A stretch of 64,000 nt of DNA from Orientallactaga sibirica (GCA_036365145.1 JAEOAD010000024.1:10634501-10698500), one strand, 5' to 3'. Positions 46,521 to 58,560 are shown, numbered from the stretch's first letter. The notes: a model not told the origin generated them from the letters alone. Translations and numbers: made by a program.

Positions 46521-48205
46521 TGGATACCAATTTTTGCTCTTGCATTTTGTGGTGAGTTTTTTTTCCTTTTTCACATTAAGAAACTTCCTGTTGATCTGTA
46601 TACTTCAATAAATCTCTTCCTCACACAAACTATGCCTGGTTTGGAAGTTCATCCCAGGAATACAAAGCTGACTGTAACACAAAATTGATACCAGAGAGTG
46701 GATTGTTCTTGAGTAATGAATCTGACCATGTGGATTTTGGTCTTTTGTAACTTTTGTTCTGGAGGAATACACATTAACTTGATAGTTGCATCTGAAGATG
46801 CCTTCCAGAGCAGTAAACCAAGTTTTTTGGACTAGTTTAGTTAGATATTGAAAATGCTAAATTCAGAGAGAATTGTATTTGGAGGCTATGTTTATAAACT
46901 TTCAAAGGGGAAGAAAAGACTGCAGAAAATTTTATTTATTGGAACTGCAGTACTAGAATAAGTGCTAGCTGTGTCCTACTACTCATGCCCAGAGAGTTTG
47001 ATCAGGTTACGTTTGTAATGGACTGATGTGCTTGGCTAAGTATATGGAACTGAGAGATATAAGAGTTAAAATTGGAGAAATTCAAACAAGTCTAATATTT
47101 ACAGTTATAGAGACTGGTTTTAGGTTACTGAAGCTGCTGATGTCAAATATATTAGCATTTTTAAGGAAGATGGTCCAACTACTTTACACTGAAATAATAG
47201 AAAGGATGCCTAAGGAAGGACTGAATGGTAGGGATGCAAAATCTTTTAAAGAAGTTGACTGAAAGGAAGGAACTCATCAACATCACAATTTATTTTGTCC
47301 TTGAATAAACAACATAGCTATGTCCTGCACACATGGTATTAATTTCAGAAGCATAAAAATATGTGGAATGTATCATGAAGTGCACATGTTTCCAGGAGCT
47401 GCTGCTATGACACTGGTTATAGGCAGGGTGTAATACGCCTGATAAGAGCCAATGAAGCCATTGAAAGATAGACTGTCATTTTCATGGAGACACAAAAATG
47501 TTTTGGTTATACCAGGAGTGTGCAAGAGCTACCATGGAGTACCACTGGCTCAGAATGAAGTTTCCCTGGCCACTGAGCCCAGATGAAGGTGAGAATTGGA
47601 AAATACAGAGACTGTCAGTCACTGGTGATGATATCAAACTTGAGCTGCAGATGTTAGATGTTTGCTTGATGGTTATTAAATTTGCATTGATCCTGTCTTT
47701 CCTTGTTATGTCTTATAGGAGTTGGAAATGTTTACTTTGTGCCTTTATATGTTAAAAGCATATAACTTGCTTTGATTTTACTTTATTCCCAGTTAGGAGA
47801 CAATCTTAAATCTCAGATCATACTTAGGACTTTGGAACTACCTTAAGTTGGTAAAGACTATGGGGACCTTTGAAGTTGAATTGAATAGAGTTTACAATGT
47901 GAGCTGGTTATGATTCTATTGGGGGTCAGGGGCAGAATGTGGTTCTTTAAATGGATGCTCCCCAATAGGATATCACACCACTTGACTGGAGGAGGTATCA
48001 CTCACAGGCTGATCTAAATTCCAGCCAAAGGCATGGCGAGAACAGTCTAGGTACTGCTCGGTTCCCTGATGTTTGGCTGCAAGCTTTTGCTCTTGCTTTT
48101 GGTGGTGGATTTTTCTCTTTTTACCATTATGGAATTTCCCCTAGATCTATAAACTTCAATACATCCCTTCCTCCCAGAAACGGGACCTGGTTTGGAAGTT
48201 CATCC

Positions 48206-48580
48206 TGTAAGGTTCAGGAGTGGCCTCTCTGAGACAAAGATGAAAGGTTTTATTCTGGAAAAGCATGAGATGACAGGGCTAGCTCACAAGAGAGGAGCAC
48301 AGCCCAGCTGAGTTCCACAGGTAGTGGGCTTGATAGGGTCAGTTGGGGGAAGGTGAGGACAGAAAGAACTGAACAAGAAAGGTTCCTTTAGGGGAGATCT
48401 AAGATCTGGCTGGGTATGACATCAGAACAGTGACCAGGTGATTTACAAAATAAGGGGACAGGAAACCGTGACCTGGGAGCATCACAGGCAATGAAAGGGA
48501 TAATGACTGGGCTGTTTCTTGAAGAATGTGGACAATCCACTTCTTTGATGACTCCATTTTGGTACCTGCCCAACCTAACA
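48206..48580 (-). mobile_element. ERV solo LTR inside the MaLR 3' LTR, perfect 5-bp TSD
   Basis: A 375-base unit starts TGTAAGGTTCAG and ends CCCAACCTAACA, flanked by CATCC at 48201-48205 and 48581-48585. In the minus orientation it has a ccaaaatggag-like segment near its start and AATAAA (complement of 48249-48254) about 40 bases before its end, which resembles gammaretroviral/ERV1 LTRs. It differs from the MaLR LTRs. Confidence 0.85.
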
Positions 48581-48739
48581 CATCCTAACAGCATGAAGAC
48601 AACTGTTATAAAAGCCAACAGAATACCCACAGAATGGGCACAAAATCTTTGCAAACTATACCTCCCACAGAGACCTGATATCTGGATTTTACAAAGAACT
48701 CAAAATTACTAAGCAATAAAAAAATAAAAATTCCACTCA

Positions 48740-48915
48740 GCCAGGCATGGTGGCACAAGCCTTTAATCCCAGCACTCGGTAGGCAGAGGTAGGAGGATCA
48801 CCATGAGTCCAAGACCACCCTGAGACTACATAGTGAATTCCAGATCAGCCTGAACTAGAGTGAAACCCTACCTCAAAAAACAAATAAGTAAATAAAATAA
48901 AATAAACAAAACAGA
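48740..48915 (+). mobile_element. B1 SINE inside L1
   Basis: gccaggcatggtggcacaag to ctagagtgaaaccctacctc, then an A-rich AAATAA tail. The target aaaattccact before it recurs as aaaaatccact from about 48922. Confidence 0.93.
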
Positions 48916-50202
48916 ACAAAACAAAAATCCACTGAAAAATGGGGCAGAGAACTGAATAGGAAATTCTCAACAGAAGATATACAAATGGTTAAAATCAGGG
49001 GAATGTAAAATAAAATAACTATGAGATTCCACCTTACACCAGTCAGGATGACATTCATTAAAATATCAACGGACAATAAATATTTGTGAGGATATGGGGA
49101 AAGATGAACCATCATTCACTGTTGGTTCGAGTGAAAACTTGTAAAATCACTATGAATATCAATATGGAGACTACTGAAAAAGATGAAAATAGACCTAACA
49201 ACCAACCCAGCTCTTTCTCTACTTGATATCTACCTTAATGGCTCCACTCTTCACTGCAGAGATATTTGCTCAACCATGTTTATAGCTGCTCGATTCACAA
49301 TAGCTAAGAATTGGGATCAACCCAGATGCCCATTATTTGACAAATGCATAATGAAGATGTGATACATATCCACAGTGGAATTCTAATAACAGGAAGGAAA
49401 ATAATATAATGAAATTTGTAGGAAAATGGATGGGTTTGGAACAGATCCTACTAAGTGAACTCACACAAGGACAGAAAGACAAATGCCACAAGTTCTCCAT
49501 CATCTGTGGTTTCTAAACTTGAACAGCTTGAGTTTTCAGGCATACCTGACAGGCAACTCAAGGGACACAAAAGATGGAAGAAAGGGTTTTGGGGGAGGGG
49601 AATGATATGGAAGTGGGAAGATATACACAAAACTAAATCCAAAATGAACTGGTACCATAGAAACCTTCTGCTTGGTTAGCAGACTAAAAGATATAGCCCT
49701 CAATAGGAGTATGGAGGGATCATCTCATAAGAAAGGCCCCGAGGAGTGTAGAATGAAGCCGAAGCCTAAAACAATTGGCTCTGGCTTGTAATTTCCAGGT
49801 GCTAGTAATTGGTTACAACCCACAATAAGCTGTTGATCAGAGAGACCTACAAGGTCCCCAAAATAAGACAGGCTTCTGTCAAGACACTTCATTATCTGTC
49901 CAAAATAAAAGTTAAGACCCTATTGTTGAAACAGCACATGCTGCCAACACAGAACATCAAGAGATCTGGCTGGACTATGGAAGAAAACCAGTCCCTCAAA
50001 TGGTTAGCCTGTATAGTGCTGGAAAGTGCTACATGAATTTCTGGGGGAAAATGGCCAACAATGTTGTAAGCAAGCAGGGGACAGTGCTATATGAAAGTAA
50101 CTAACCTGACAAGATACACATACCTGTTTAATAGTGGCCCCCAGCCTAAATGGGTTACCAATGGCTGTCTGGTTGGCTATGCAATCCTAGGTTGATGTCT
50201 GT

Positions 50203-50429
50203 TTTTTTTTTTTTTTTTAATATATTTTATTTATTTATTTGAGAAAGAAAGGCAGAAAGAGAGACAGACAGAGAGAGAATGGGCACACCAGGGCCTCCAG
50301 CCACTGCAAAAGAATTCCATATGCATGAACCCCCTTGTGCATCTGGCTTATGAGGGTCCTGGAGAATCAAACCAGGATCCTTTGGCTTTGCAGGCAAGTG
50401 CCTTAACCTGTAAGCCATCTCTTTAGCCT
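50203..50429 (-). mobile_element. B2-like tRNA-derived SINE
   Basis: Poly-T and TTTATTTATTTATTTGAGAA tail, GA stretch, body, and ctgtaagccatctctttagc head complement. gatgtctgtttt on the left and ggtgtctgctttt on the right form a near TSD. It sits at the end of recognised L1 3' UTR. Confidence 0.93.
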
Positions 50430-50965
50430 GGTGTCTGCTTTTGAACCAAAGAATTGGGTAAACCAGATTGAGAAGAGTAATTTATAGAACATTATATTTG
50501 CTTCATAAGTATCAGGGATATGAGTAAATGTGAAGGAAAAGTGTATGCCCCAAGTGACCCAAAGAGCCCATGTGGGAAGTGAGCATGAGCCTGGTGCCTG
50601 AAACTGCCTATGATGCCAGGATCAGATTTAAATTCTAGGATAGGGGAGCTTCTTCCCCAAAGGGCTTCAGATTGTTTATGAAAAAAAAAAAAAACCAAAA
50701 AACAAAAAACAAAACAGTAGGTCAATGTAACTCCTCTATTCAAGAGATAAAGAAAAGAGAGATACTTTTCTGATCTCTAGTAAAGTGAAGCATGTAAGGG
50801 AAGATTTAGTGTCATTTTTGCTTTTTGCTTTTGGGGCCCAGTCACCCTAAACTACCTAATAAAGCTACCTGACTCCCTCTCACCACCATTATTCATAAAC
50901 AGAAAATATGAAATCAATAAATGAAAATATTTTGAGACTATGTAAGTCTATATGTACTTTCATGG
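50430..50965. other. Intron or further L1 3' UTR
   Basis: About 535 bases, with a gccccaagtgacccaaagag stretch and an A-run at 50682-50694. The first 260 bases could be L1 3' UTR continuing past the SINE, but I cannot confirm that. Confidence 0.4.
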
Positions 50966-50969
50966 TGTG

Positions 50970-51603
50970 TGATTGTGTATTATGTGGTGTAGTGTATATG
51001 TGTGTGGAATGTGCACGTGTATGTGAAGATTTGCTCACCTTGCACAATTGTGTGGAGGCCAGAGGACAACTGGAGATGTCCTTTATCACCATTGTTCTGC
51101 CTCATTGCCCTGAAACAGTCTCTCATGAAACATGCAGTTTCCTGATGCTGATCAGGAAGCACCTGTAGTCCCTATGTCTGCCCACCAGAAGCCCAGGGTT
51201 ACAAATATGAGCAGTCATACCCAGGGTTTTTTATGATCACTATGATACTTACTACTAATATTTATTAAGTAGAAATTTTGTTGTATCAACAAATAATATG
51301 TTGGACTCAATCCCCTCGTATTATCCTATTATTTCCCCTTGCCCCTGCTCCCATTCCACTCAAGACCCTCTTCACTGGGGTTAATGGTATTCACCACAGG
51401 GTTACAGTTATGAATGCAGCAGTCAGTTACTGTGTGGGGGTGGTAGAGATGTTTCTGGATACTCCTTCCCACTCTGTGGCACTTAGAATTTTCCCGCCCT
51501 ATGTTCTGCATACCCAGGTTTTATATGGTTGCTAGGGATTGGCTGAAAATCTCATGCATGCATGCCCACCACACCCTCTCACACAAGTCATCTCCCCAGC
51601 CCA
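50970..51603 (-). mobile_element. B4-type SINE split by an L1 fragment
   Basis: The CA-rich 3' end is seen in reverse as a GT-rich stretch (50975-51025). Then gtggaggccagaggacaact, a B1-like core and atacccagggttttttat follow. After the insert, cccaggttttatatggttgc and the ID-like head complement (cacacaagtcatctccccag) complete it to about 51603. Confidence 0.72.
51235..51508 (-). mobile_element. L1 3' UTR fragment nested in B4
   Basis: In reverse this reads like the last part of an L1 3' UTR (ctgtaaccctgtggtgaata, attgagtccaacatattatt). It is bounded by two copies of catacccagg (51216-51225 and 51509-51518) that also mark where the B4 is interrupted. It is the only minus-strand (sense) L1 piece I recognise here. 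Confidence 0.65.
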
Positions 51604-51794
51604 CAAGTTTATACTCATGTTCATTGTCAGACACATCATCAGTTTCTTACCATTTATATGTTATATGAGAACCAGTTGACAATCATAGTAAATGCAAATT
51701 TTTCCATTGTATTATTTGAATAAAGAAATAACCATTTTGATAAAATGTTATCATATATCAATAGAAATATGAAGAGTATTTCATTTGCTACCTC

Positions 51795-52260
51795 AGGGTC
51801 TGGAGAGGTACTCAGTTTGAAAAGTGCTTGCCCTCCAAGCTAAGGAACTGAGTTTCATCCACAAAATCCATGTAATAAATAAGTTAATGAGTTGGTAAAC
51901 TCCATAGAATGTGTTTATAATCTAAGGTCAGGGAAAATAGAGACTGCAGGATCCTCGGGGCTCTCAGTCTAGCCTATGTGGTGAGGGCCAGGCTGATGAT
52001 ACATTCTGCCTCACAAAAAATTAGACAGTGTGCCAGTCATGATGGTTCATGCTTTTAATCCCAGCACTTGGGAGGAAGAGGTAGGAGAGGAGGATCACTG
52101 TTAGTTCGAGGTCACCTGAGACTACATGGTGAATTCCAGGTCAGAATGGGCTAGAGTGAGACAGTACCTTGAAAAAAAAAATAGACAGTGTTGCTGAGGA
52201 ATGACATCTGGGTTTGTGTTCTGCCCTAACAAACATGTGCACATATATGCACATCCACCC
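51795..52260 (+). mobile_element. B4-type SINE split by a B1
   Basis: ID-like head (ggtctggagaggtactcagt, aagtgcttgccctccaagct), a B1-like core and, after the B1 insert, the B4 3' end (ttgctgaggaatgacatctg, acaaacatgtgcacatatat). It is diverged. Confidence 0.75.
52032..52181 (+). mobile_element. B1 SINE nested in B4
   Basis: gccagtcatgatggttcatg to gagtgagacagtaccttg plus A-tail. tagacagtgt flanks it at 52022-52031 and 52192-52201. Confidence 0.94.
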
Positions 52261-52488
52261 ACTTCCTGACATATAAACACAAGGAAACCCATACAGATAC
52301 ACATATAGACTAAATGAAATGTTATATACATTATATGAATCTTTTACTGAAATACTTGTTAAATCTTGAGTGAAGGTTTTTGAGAAACAATGCACAAATA
52401 AGATACTGATCAATAATTGGTAGTACTTCCTTTGATCTGAAGGCTGTACCTGAATAGGTACATTTCATTTTCATCAAAACCTGATGAG

Positions 52489-52698
52489 GGCTTAGTGATT
52501 AAGGCACTTATGTGCAAAGCCTAAGGACCAATGTTTGATCCCCCAGTACCCATGTATGCCAGCTGTACAATGTGTTGCATGCATCTGGAGTTCGTTTGCA
52601 GTTGTTGGAGGCCCTAGCACACCCATTCTCTCTCTTCCTTGTGTTCTCTCTCTCCCCCTCTCAAATAAATAAATAAAATATTTGAATATAAATAAAAT
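52489..52698 (+). mobile_element. B2-like SINE with perfect 13-bp TSD
   Basis: Flanked by aaaacctgatgag at 52476-52488 and 52699-52711 (13 of 13). The first bases of the head are missing or altered (ggcttagtgattaaggcact), so it is slightly 5'-truncated. Tail AAATAAATAAATAAAA. Confidence 0.95.
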
Positions 52699-52711
52699 AA
52701 AACCTGATGAG

Positions 52712-55262
52712 ACTGATATTATGCCAAATTATAAAAAAGAGGCAATATAACAGAAAACAGTACAAACAGTATACACAGTATTGTTCAGAATATAGCATGG
52801 TATTAAACTGATTTTAGAACTCAATTTCTTCTCTGCCTTATCTCAATTATAGAAAGATATGGTTGTAATTAAATATATATGGTTGTCAGAATTTTTTAAA
52901 GTCCACATCTCATGATTTCATGAATTAATTTTGGGAATATATGACAATGATGATGAGACATCTATCCATTGGCTGATATGCTATATGGTACAGATCACCA
53001 TAGAGTGGGGATATTATTTATGTATGTATGGTGCAGGTAACTGTACAGTGGTAATATTACTTAGGTAGCCCTGCTGACATTACGCCTGTAAAATGGGGAA
53101 CTTTTTCTAGTAAAAGGAGAAATTAGTAAGATTTAGGGCATAAACAGAACTAAATTTGTTGTTGCTGGTTTGAAGATAGAATGCCTAAGGAAGAAAGCAG
53201 AACTCCTCTTGGATGGCAAGAATCTTAACCTGACCCCTAGCAGAGAAACATTAGCGTAGTTAGTAACAACAGGAGTGAACTCTCTTAAGGATCTGAATGA
53301 GCTTGGAAGGCATCTTGATGTACATGTGAGAGGATAGTCCAGCCAACCTTTTGGTTACTTTCAGATCATGGTAAAGAACCAAGACATGGCTTCTCAAAGT
53401 AACCTATGGGACCCAGAGCTAATGGATCACAGGTGTTTTCAGTCACTGTGTATGATAAGCCATTATAGCAGGAACACTCTTCAATGACACCAATATTTTT
53501 TTTCCAAATTAAAAAATACAACTAAGTTAGAAGTTACCTTACAAATGCAAAATGAGTTCCCTCATGAAACAAAATGCAGCCTCTTTTCTCAAAATAAAAC
53601 TGGAAAAAGTGGTCAAGATGTCATTGAAGTGTAATTCTGAGCCTCTGTGAAGGTGTTCATTTATACCAGCCAAAAAGATTTTTATGGGGAAGAGTTAATG
53701 TGTGTGCATTCTACTTTGACACTACATATGACAGGATTTGTCCAATATGCATAATTCAAATATTTAGCAGCCTTATTTATCATGAATACCGACAGAGCAG
53801 TATTGAGTGATGAAAAGGTTTTGTTTCTTTTTAACTGACAGTAGATGTCATAAAACACACCTAGAAGGAAGATAAAGTGCTTCTGTTCAACTAACTAGAA
53901 AGTCCCTGAGGTTTTCCACAAAGGCTTTCTCCTATAAATTTAATGCAATAATAATTAATAAGCTCAGTTACCTGACTTCCAAGGCATTTTACCAAACCAC
54001 AAATTTGAATGATCTGGGGCAGTTAAGGCAGCAGTAACTGACACTTAAGAAAGCGCCCAGGGAAATCACACATTGATTTAACATGGGCAATCATTTATTG
54101 CTACTAAATGAAAATAAAATCAAATTATATAATGCCTAAAGAGACTATTAATCCAACAGTGATGGTGATTTTGATGCTATAAAATTATTAGGAAATGCTT
54201 AAACTATGTGAGATGCATTCGCTTTAAGAAAGCAGAAAATCCGCAGACACACTAGAAAACATTTAACCTATGGTATTTTCCGTGATGCATATAATAAGAA
54301 ACTTTAAGATGAAAAAATATGACAATAGTAATTTATTTCTTAAGTTTTTCACAGATATGCGTTACATTGACTGTCATGTATCAATTTACTCATGAAAAAA
54401 TATAGAGGTCATATGTCATTGTTTAATTAATTGTTTAATTAAAAGGATCATTGCAGGAGAAATATATTTTGAACTTTGATGGAAAAATATTTTCTAGTAT
54501 TTCATTGCATTGTAAAAATGATGGCCATTATAATAATTTCATATGTATTAAATAAGCAACCAAAATATTTACCATCTTTCACTGATATAAACAATTATGC
54601 AATGATAATCAACTGATATATAGCCATGGATGGGGAAACAATTTATCTTTAAATATAATGCAGGATTAATGTAGTATTAAATACATTTTTAAACCAACTT
54701 TAAGCTTCTAGCAAAATAAACTCATTAAAATGAGAAAATATGAAATGCTTTCTTTTTTGTGATTCATAGCCAAGAGATAAAAGGAAATTTTAATTAGTTG
54801 TATTACCAGCAATGACTGTAATTATCAGGTTAGAAAAATAAAAAGAAAAAAGGTTTCTGATTGCTGGTAAATCAGGAAAGCAATATGTTGAGGCCAATGA
54901 AATTAATTATTTATAAAAATAAAAATTCCCATAGGTGGTGAATAGAATAGCTTTCTCAGATAGCACCATTGAGTACATTGTGTAAAAATGTAATCAAGTT
55001 AAGTGTAAATGTGAGATGAAGAAAAATATCTGAAATGTTGCTGATGGACATCAGTTGAATGCTTAAAACCTATTCTGAATTTTGATGACATGACTTATTG
55101 TGGATGCTAGTGTGTTAAATAATTATAATCAATATTATAGTCATAGTTTAGCATAATTCCACTCAAAATTCAAATGCATGCTTCTAAGAAATACAATTTT
55201 AAGGAGTATTACCCCTTCCTGCCTTCTCAAGGGCAGAAACTCTACATACTGACTTTTCTTTC
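52712..55262. other. Unique intron stretch
   Basis: About 2.5 kb without recognised SINE, LINE or LTR sequence, the longest such stretch in this half of the window. No ORF of note. Short direct repeat gtttaattaattgtttaatt at 54421-54440. Confidence 0.5.
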
Positions 55263-55265
55263 CTA

Positions 55266-55460
55266 CTTTTTAATTTTTATTTATTTATTTGCAAGCAGAG
55301 AGAGATAGAGAGAAGGGAGACAGACTGACAGGATGGGCACACCAGGGTCTCCATTGCAAATAAACTCCAGAAACACTTTGTTCATCCGGCTTTTATGTGG
55401 GTACTGGGGAATCAAACCCTAGTCTTTAGGCTTTGCAAGGAAGCATCTGTCCAGTCCTCT
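55266..55460 (-). mobile_element. B2-like SINE, head degraded
   Basis: Tail complement (tttttatttatttatttgca), GA stretch, body with small deletions, and a shortened head complement (catctgtccagtcctc). Confidence 0.9.
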
Positions 55461-55944
55461 TTCCCAGTCTTAATCAAATAAAATCTCTCCAAAATTTACC
55501 TTCTTCTCTATGGATTTCAGACTTCAATTCTGTTAAATCATAAAATAAGAATCTGGAGACACACATAAACTTACATATCATGTCAGTGTTTTGAAGTATA
55601 ATGGTGCATTCACAGAGGAACCCCAACTTCTGTATCATATTTGCACATTGGCATATATTGGTGCATTGGCGAGGAACCACAAAATTCTGGTTTTATCTTG
55701 GTACATTTCCAGGGAATATCAGAGGGTTAGTATTTCCTTGCTTTCTGCTGGAGGCCTGATCTGTTCTTTCCCTAATTCTCTCTTCTCTGCTATTCTCCAC
55801 TGATTGGGAATTGGGCATATTTAAAGTATGATAGGTAGTGGAGTTGGGAAGTTGCTGAGGGAGACATGCATTAAACCATTGTTTTCTATTTCTGCCTCTA
55901 TATTTTGTGTTTGTTCTGTGGAATATTGACTGATTTATTTACTG

Positions 55945-56149
55945 TTTATATTTTATTTATTTGTTTGTTCATTTATTTGAGATATAGAAAGAAAGAGAGA
56001 CAGAGAGAGAATGGGCATGCCAGGGCTTTGCCACTGGGAAGAACTCTGGACCTATGTGTCATATTGTGAGCATGACACTGACAAATCAATCCTGGCTGCC
56101 AGCTCTGCAAGCAAGGACCTTCAACCACTGAACCATTTTGCCAGCCCTT
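55945..56149 (-). mobile_element. B2-like SINE, diverged
   Basis: ATTTTATTTATTTGTTTGTT tail complement, GA stretch, altered body and head complement ctgaaccattttgccagccc. Confidence 0.88.
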
Positions 56150-56219
56150 GAATGAGTTTGAAATACTACCCATACTAGTCTGTGAGAAATACATATTCTA
56201 CCTGGGATTGTTGTACTGT

Positions 56220-57600
56220 GTTTGTGCTAGGGCAATGCCCTGGGACACAGATGCAAGTAGCATCCCCCTCCCCATGATTTCATCTTCTTTGGGGGCTCAA
56301 TCCAGGAGTTAATATCTAAAGAACACTGACACAGACTCACCACAAAGTCACTATGAACCAACAGTAGTGGAAAGGAAGCATGCAGAATGACTGTTGGGCT
56401 TCTGGCATCTTCCTTGCCTTCCAGCATAGTTGAATTCCCTGGCTATGTTTTACCCATTTTCTCTAAGGTCCCATCTTTCCCTGTGTGTGAGCAGCAGCCC
56501 TCACTGTCCTTGGCAGACATAGCAAACATGCCACAGAGATTCTAGATCAAATGTGTTCACCCAATGCTCCAGGATCCATACAGTCTCTGCAGACTAGGGC
56601 TCATAAAGCCCCACTGTGTGGAATGCTCCACTGGAGAACTCCACAGGGTGCCCACACCCCCTAGGGTTGCAAACCAAACTAAGTGATAAATGGTGATGAG
56701 GTAGTTGCAGAGAAAACTCACACCACATCCAGACCCTACCATCAGGGACCACGCAGCTGTGGCTTACTCTTTAAAAAACATGTTCATAGGTGGGCAGAAG
56801 GGTGAAACAGGCTTATGTTCTCCATCCTAAAGTCCACTACCTAAGGTCTGAAAGCCCGTCACCTAGGGCTAAACAGATTGTGCAATGGTTAGAGAGACTG
56901 CATCAGCCTAATGTTTTCTGGTTTGTTTCTGGTTTTAGAGGGAATAAGATGTCTTAACATAGATATATTCTGGCTTCTGCAATGCATGTGATAAATTACA
57001 TTGTGGCTTTTCTATTCCAGACAGCCCAACAGATTTAAATGGGGATTTCATCTTACCTGCCATCATGCTTGCATTTTATCCACTTGAGAGTTTTCTTTTT
57101 TTTTTTTTTTTTTGTTGTTGTTTTCCTTTTTGTCTGTCAGTAATGCTTAAGGCTGAAACAAGCTTACAGGCTAAATGAAACTATGTGGCTGAGATGTGTA
57201 ATAAACACAGCTAGATCCTATACAAGAAGGATAGTTACCAACCAAGTGAAGCTAGATTATAAGTTATTAAAAGGCACATCGGAAAGGGGTAAGGATCTAA
57301 TTCTGTAGACGCTATTTAGGGTTCCATCCCTCAGGATTTAAATCCATAGTCCCTAGGCTTCTTATTTACTGTATCATCAATAACAGTCTAGATCCATAGA
57401 CTATAATTCTGTAGGCTTTTTTAGCCCCTCCCCCTTACCAAAGATGTAGACCTATAGACTTCAGGTTTCCAAGTACAATCTTGAAAGTGCTTTATTTGTT
57501 CTAAAATGCTATGCTATTTCAGCACTGTTTGCTGCCACTTGTGCTGTGGTTTGAGGCATGATCTTCAGGCCTCCAGGGACTTGATTTGTTAACCAATTAA
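56220..57600. other. Unassigned GC-richer stretch with internal similarity
   Basis: About 1.4 kb of higher GC than the flanks in its first 700 bases, with short open frames on both strands and no recognised protein. The part 57290-57480 has loosely repeated phrases (aatccatagtccctaggctt, tctagatccatagactataa, gtagacctatagacttcagg). It may be an old retroviral or other repeat fragment; I cannot name it. Confidence 0.35.
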
Positions 57601-57611
57601 AAGTGCCACAC

Positions 57612-57836
57612 AAGGGCTGGAGAGATGGCTTAGCGGTTAAGGCGCCTGCCCCCTAAGCCTAAGAGCACTGGTTCCAATCTCCAGGTCGCATGTTTAGCCA
57701 GATACAAAGTGACACAAGGGCGCAATGCCACATTGACCACAAAGGGGCACACACATCTGGAGTTCGTTCGCAGAAGCTAAAAGGCTGCTGGAGTGCCCAT
57801 CTCTTTCTTCTTCTCTGGCTGTCTCCAAAAAAAAAC
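57612..57836 (+). mobile_element. B2-like SINE, long-type without the duplication, perfect TSD
   Basis: aagtgccacac flanks it at 57601-57611 and 57837-57847 (11 of 11). It has the long-subfamily body (acaagggcgcaatgccacat) and a plain A-tail, but only one GGTTCCAATCTCC, unlike 6828, 10141, 41004 and 43436. Confidence 0.95.
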
Positions 57837-58037
57837 AAGTGCCACACGAGACTATTGAGACTTTAAATTACTGAGATTTTGACTCTCCATTTCTCTTGCT
57901 TTTTTCTATGTCACTGTAGTGTATAATATATATCAACATATGTTATTTAAATTTGTGTTAAGATGTGGCTCTGTTGAGCAATGGATAGCACATTGAGCTT
58001 CTAAATTCATGGTAAGCTGGTTTCTGAGAAAGGGTTG

Positions 58038-58386
58038 TGTTGCAGTCAGGTTTACATTGCTGGCAGAAATCACCTGACCAAGAGCAGCTTATGGGAAAAA
58101 AAGGTTTTGTTTTGGCTTACAGACATGAGGGCAAAGCTCCATGATGGTAGGGGGAAATGATGGCATGAGCAGAGGTTGGACATCACCCCCCAGTCAACAT
58201 CAAAAGGATAATAGGAACAGGAGGGTGTGCCAAACACTGGCAAGGCAAAACTGGCTATAATACCCACAATCCTGCCCCCAACAATATACCGCCTCTGGAA
58301 GGTGTTAATTCCCAATTGCCATTAGCTGGGAAGGCTAACATTCAGAATACTTAAGTTTATGGAGGACACCTGAATCAACCACCACA
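58038..58386 (-). mobile_element. Solo LTR, MaLR-like
   Basis: TGTTGCAGTCAGG to CAACCACCACA; TG...CA ends. In reverse it aligns by eye with 33407-33750 (ttgccagtgtttggcacac, ggtgatgtccaacctctgct). Flanks ggttg/cattg match at only 3 of 5. Confidence 0.75.
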
Positions 58387-58521
58387 CATTGGGTATCCCC
58401 CTCTTGTCTCAAACCTCAAGCACATTTAAACCATGTATCTTCTAGATCTTGTCCTGAGGTAAAATGTCCACTTGCCTCTGTGACAAGGAAAAGCAGAATG
58501 ACAAAGAGCATATAGATTTGG

Positions 58522-58560
<39 letters not shown>
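58522..58560. repeat. (TC)n microsatellite
   Basis: A TC run without an adjacent SINE body. Confidence 0.93.

Larger units (their letters stand above)
46225..48610 (+). mobile_element. MaLR-type LTR retrotransposon (LTR-internal-LTR), nested in L1
   Basis: 5' LTR 46225-46679 (TGTGGTAGTTTT ... GACTGTAACA; contains a B1). A primer-binding-like segment follows (ttgataccagagagtgga, close to the tRNA-Leu site used by ERVL/MaLR). The internal region, about 1.25 kb, is non-coding. A purine-rich tract (gggggtcaggggcagaa, ending 47937) precedes the 3' LTR from 47938 (TGTGGTTCTT). The 3' LTR is itself interrupted at 48206-48580 and ends at about 48610. The flanks cgagc/aaagc match at 3 of 5, and L1 sequence resumes in register afterwards. 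MaLR internal regions are known not to encode proteins of clear function; none is seen here. Confidence 0.87.
44580..50202 (+). mobile_element. L1 (ORF2 from mid-protein to 3' UTR), split by nested elements
   Basis: The L1 is visible in three pieces: 44580-46224, 48611-48739 and about 48927-50202. The reverse transcriptase region reads RPISLMN (45026-45046) and a QAGFI...QGWFN-like block (about 45119-45160). At 45414-45425 the active-site motif reads FADV where L1 normally has FADD. After this, several hundred bases of ORF2 are deleted before sequence matching the later ORF2 (tgtggataggtagaatcaat). Stops (for example at about 45083) confirm a dead copy. The endonuclease region and ORF1 are absent. 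The 3' UTR (49500-50202) shares gggggaaaatggccaac with the L1 at 26690-27622. It is antisense to Klhl1. Confidence 0.92.
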
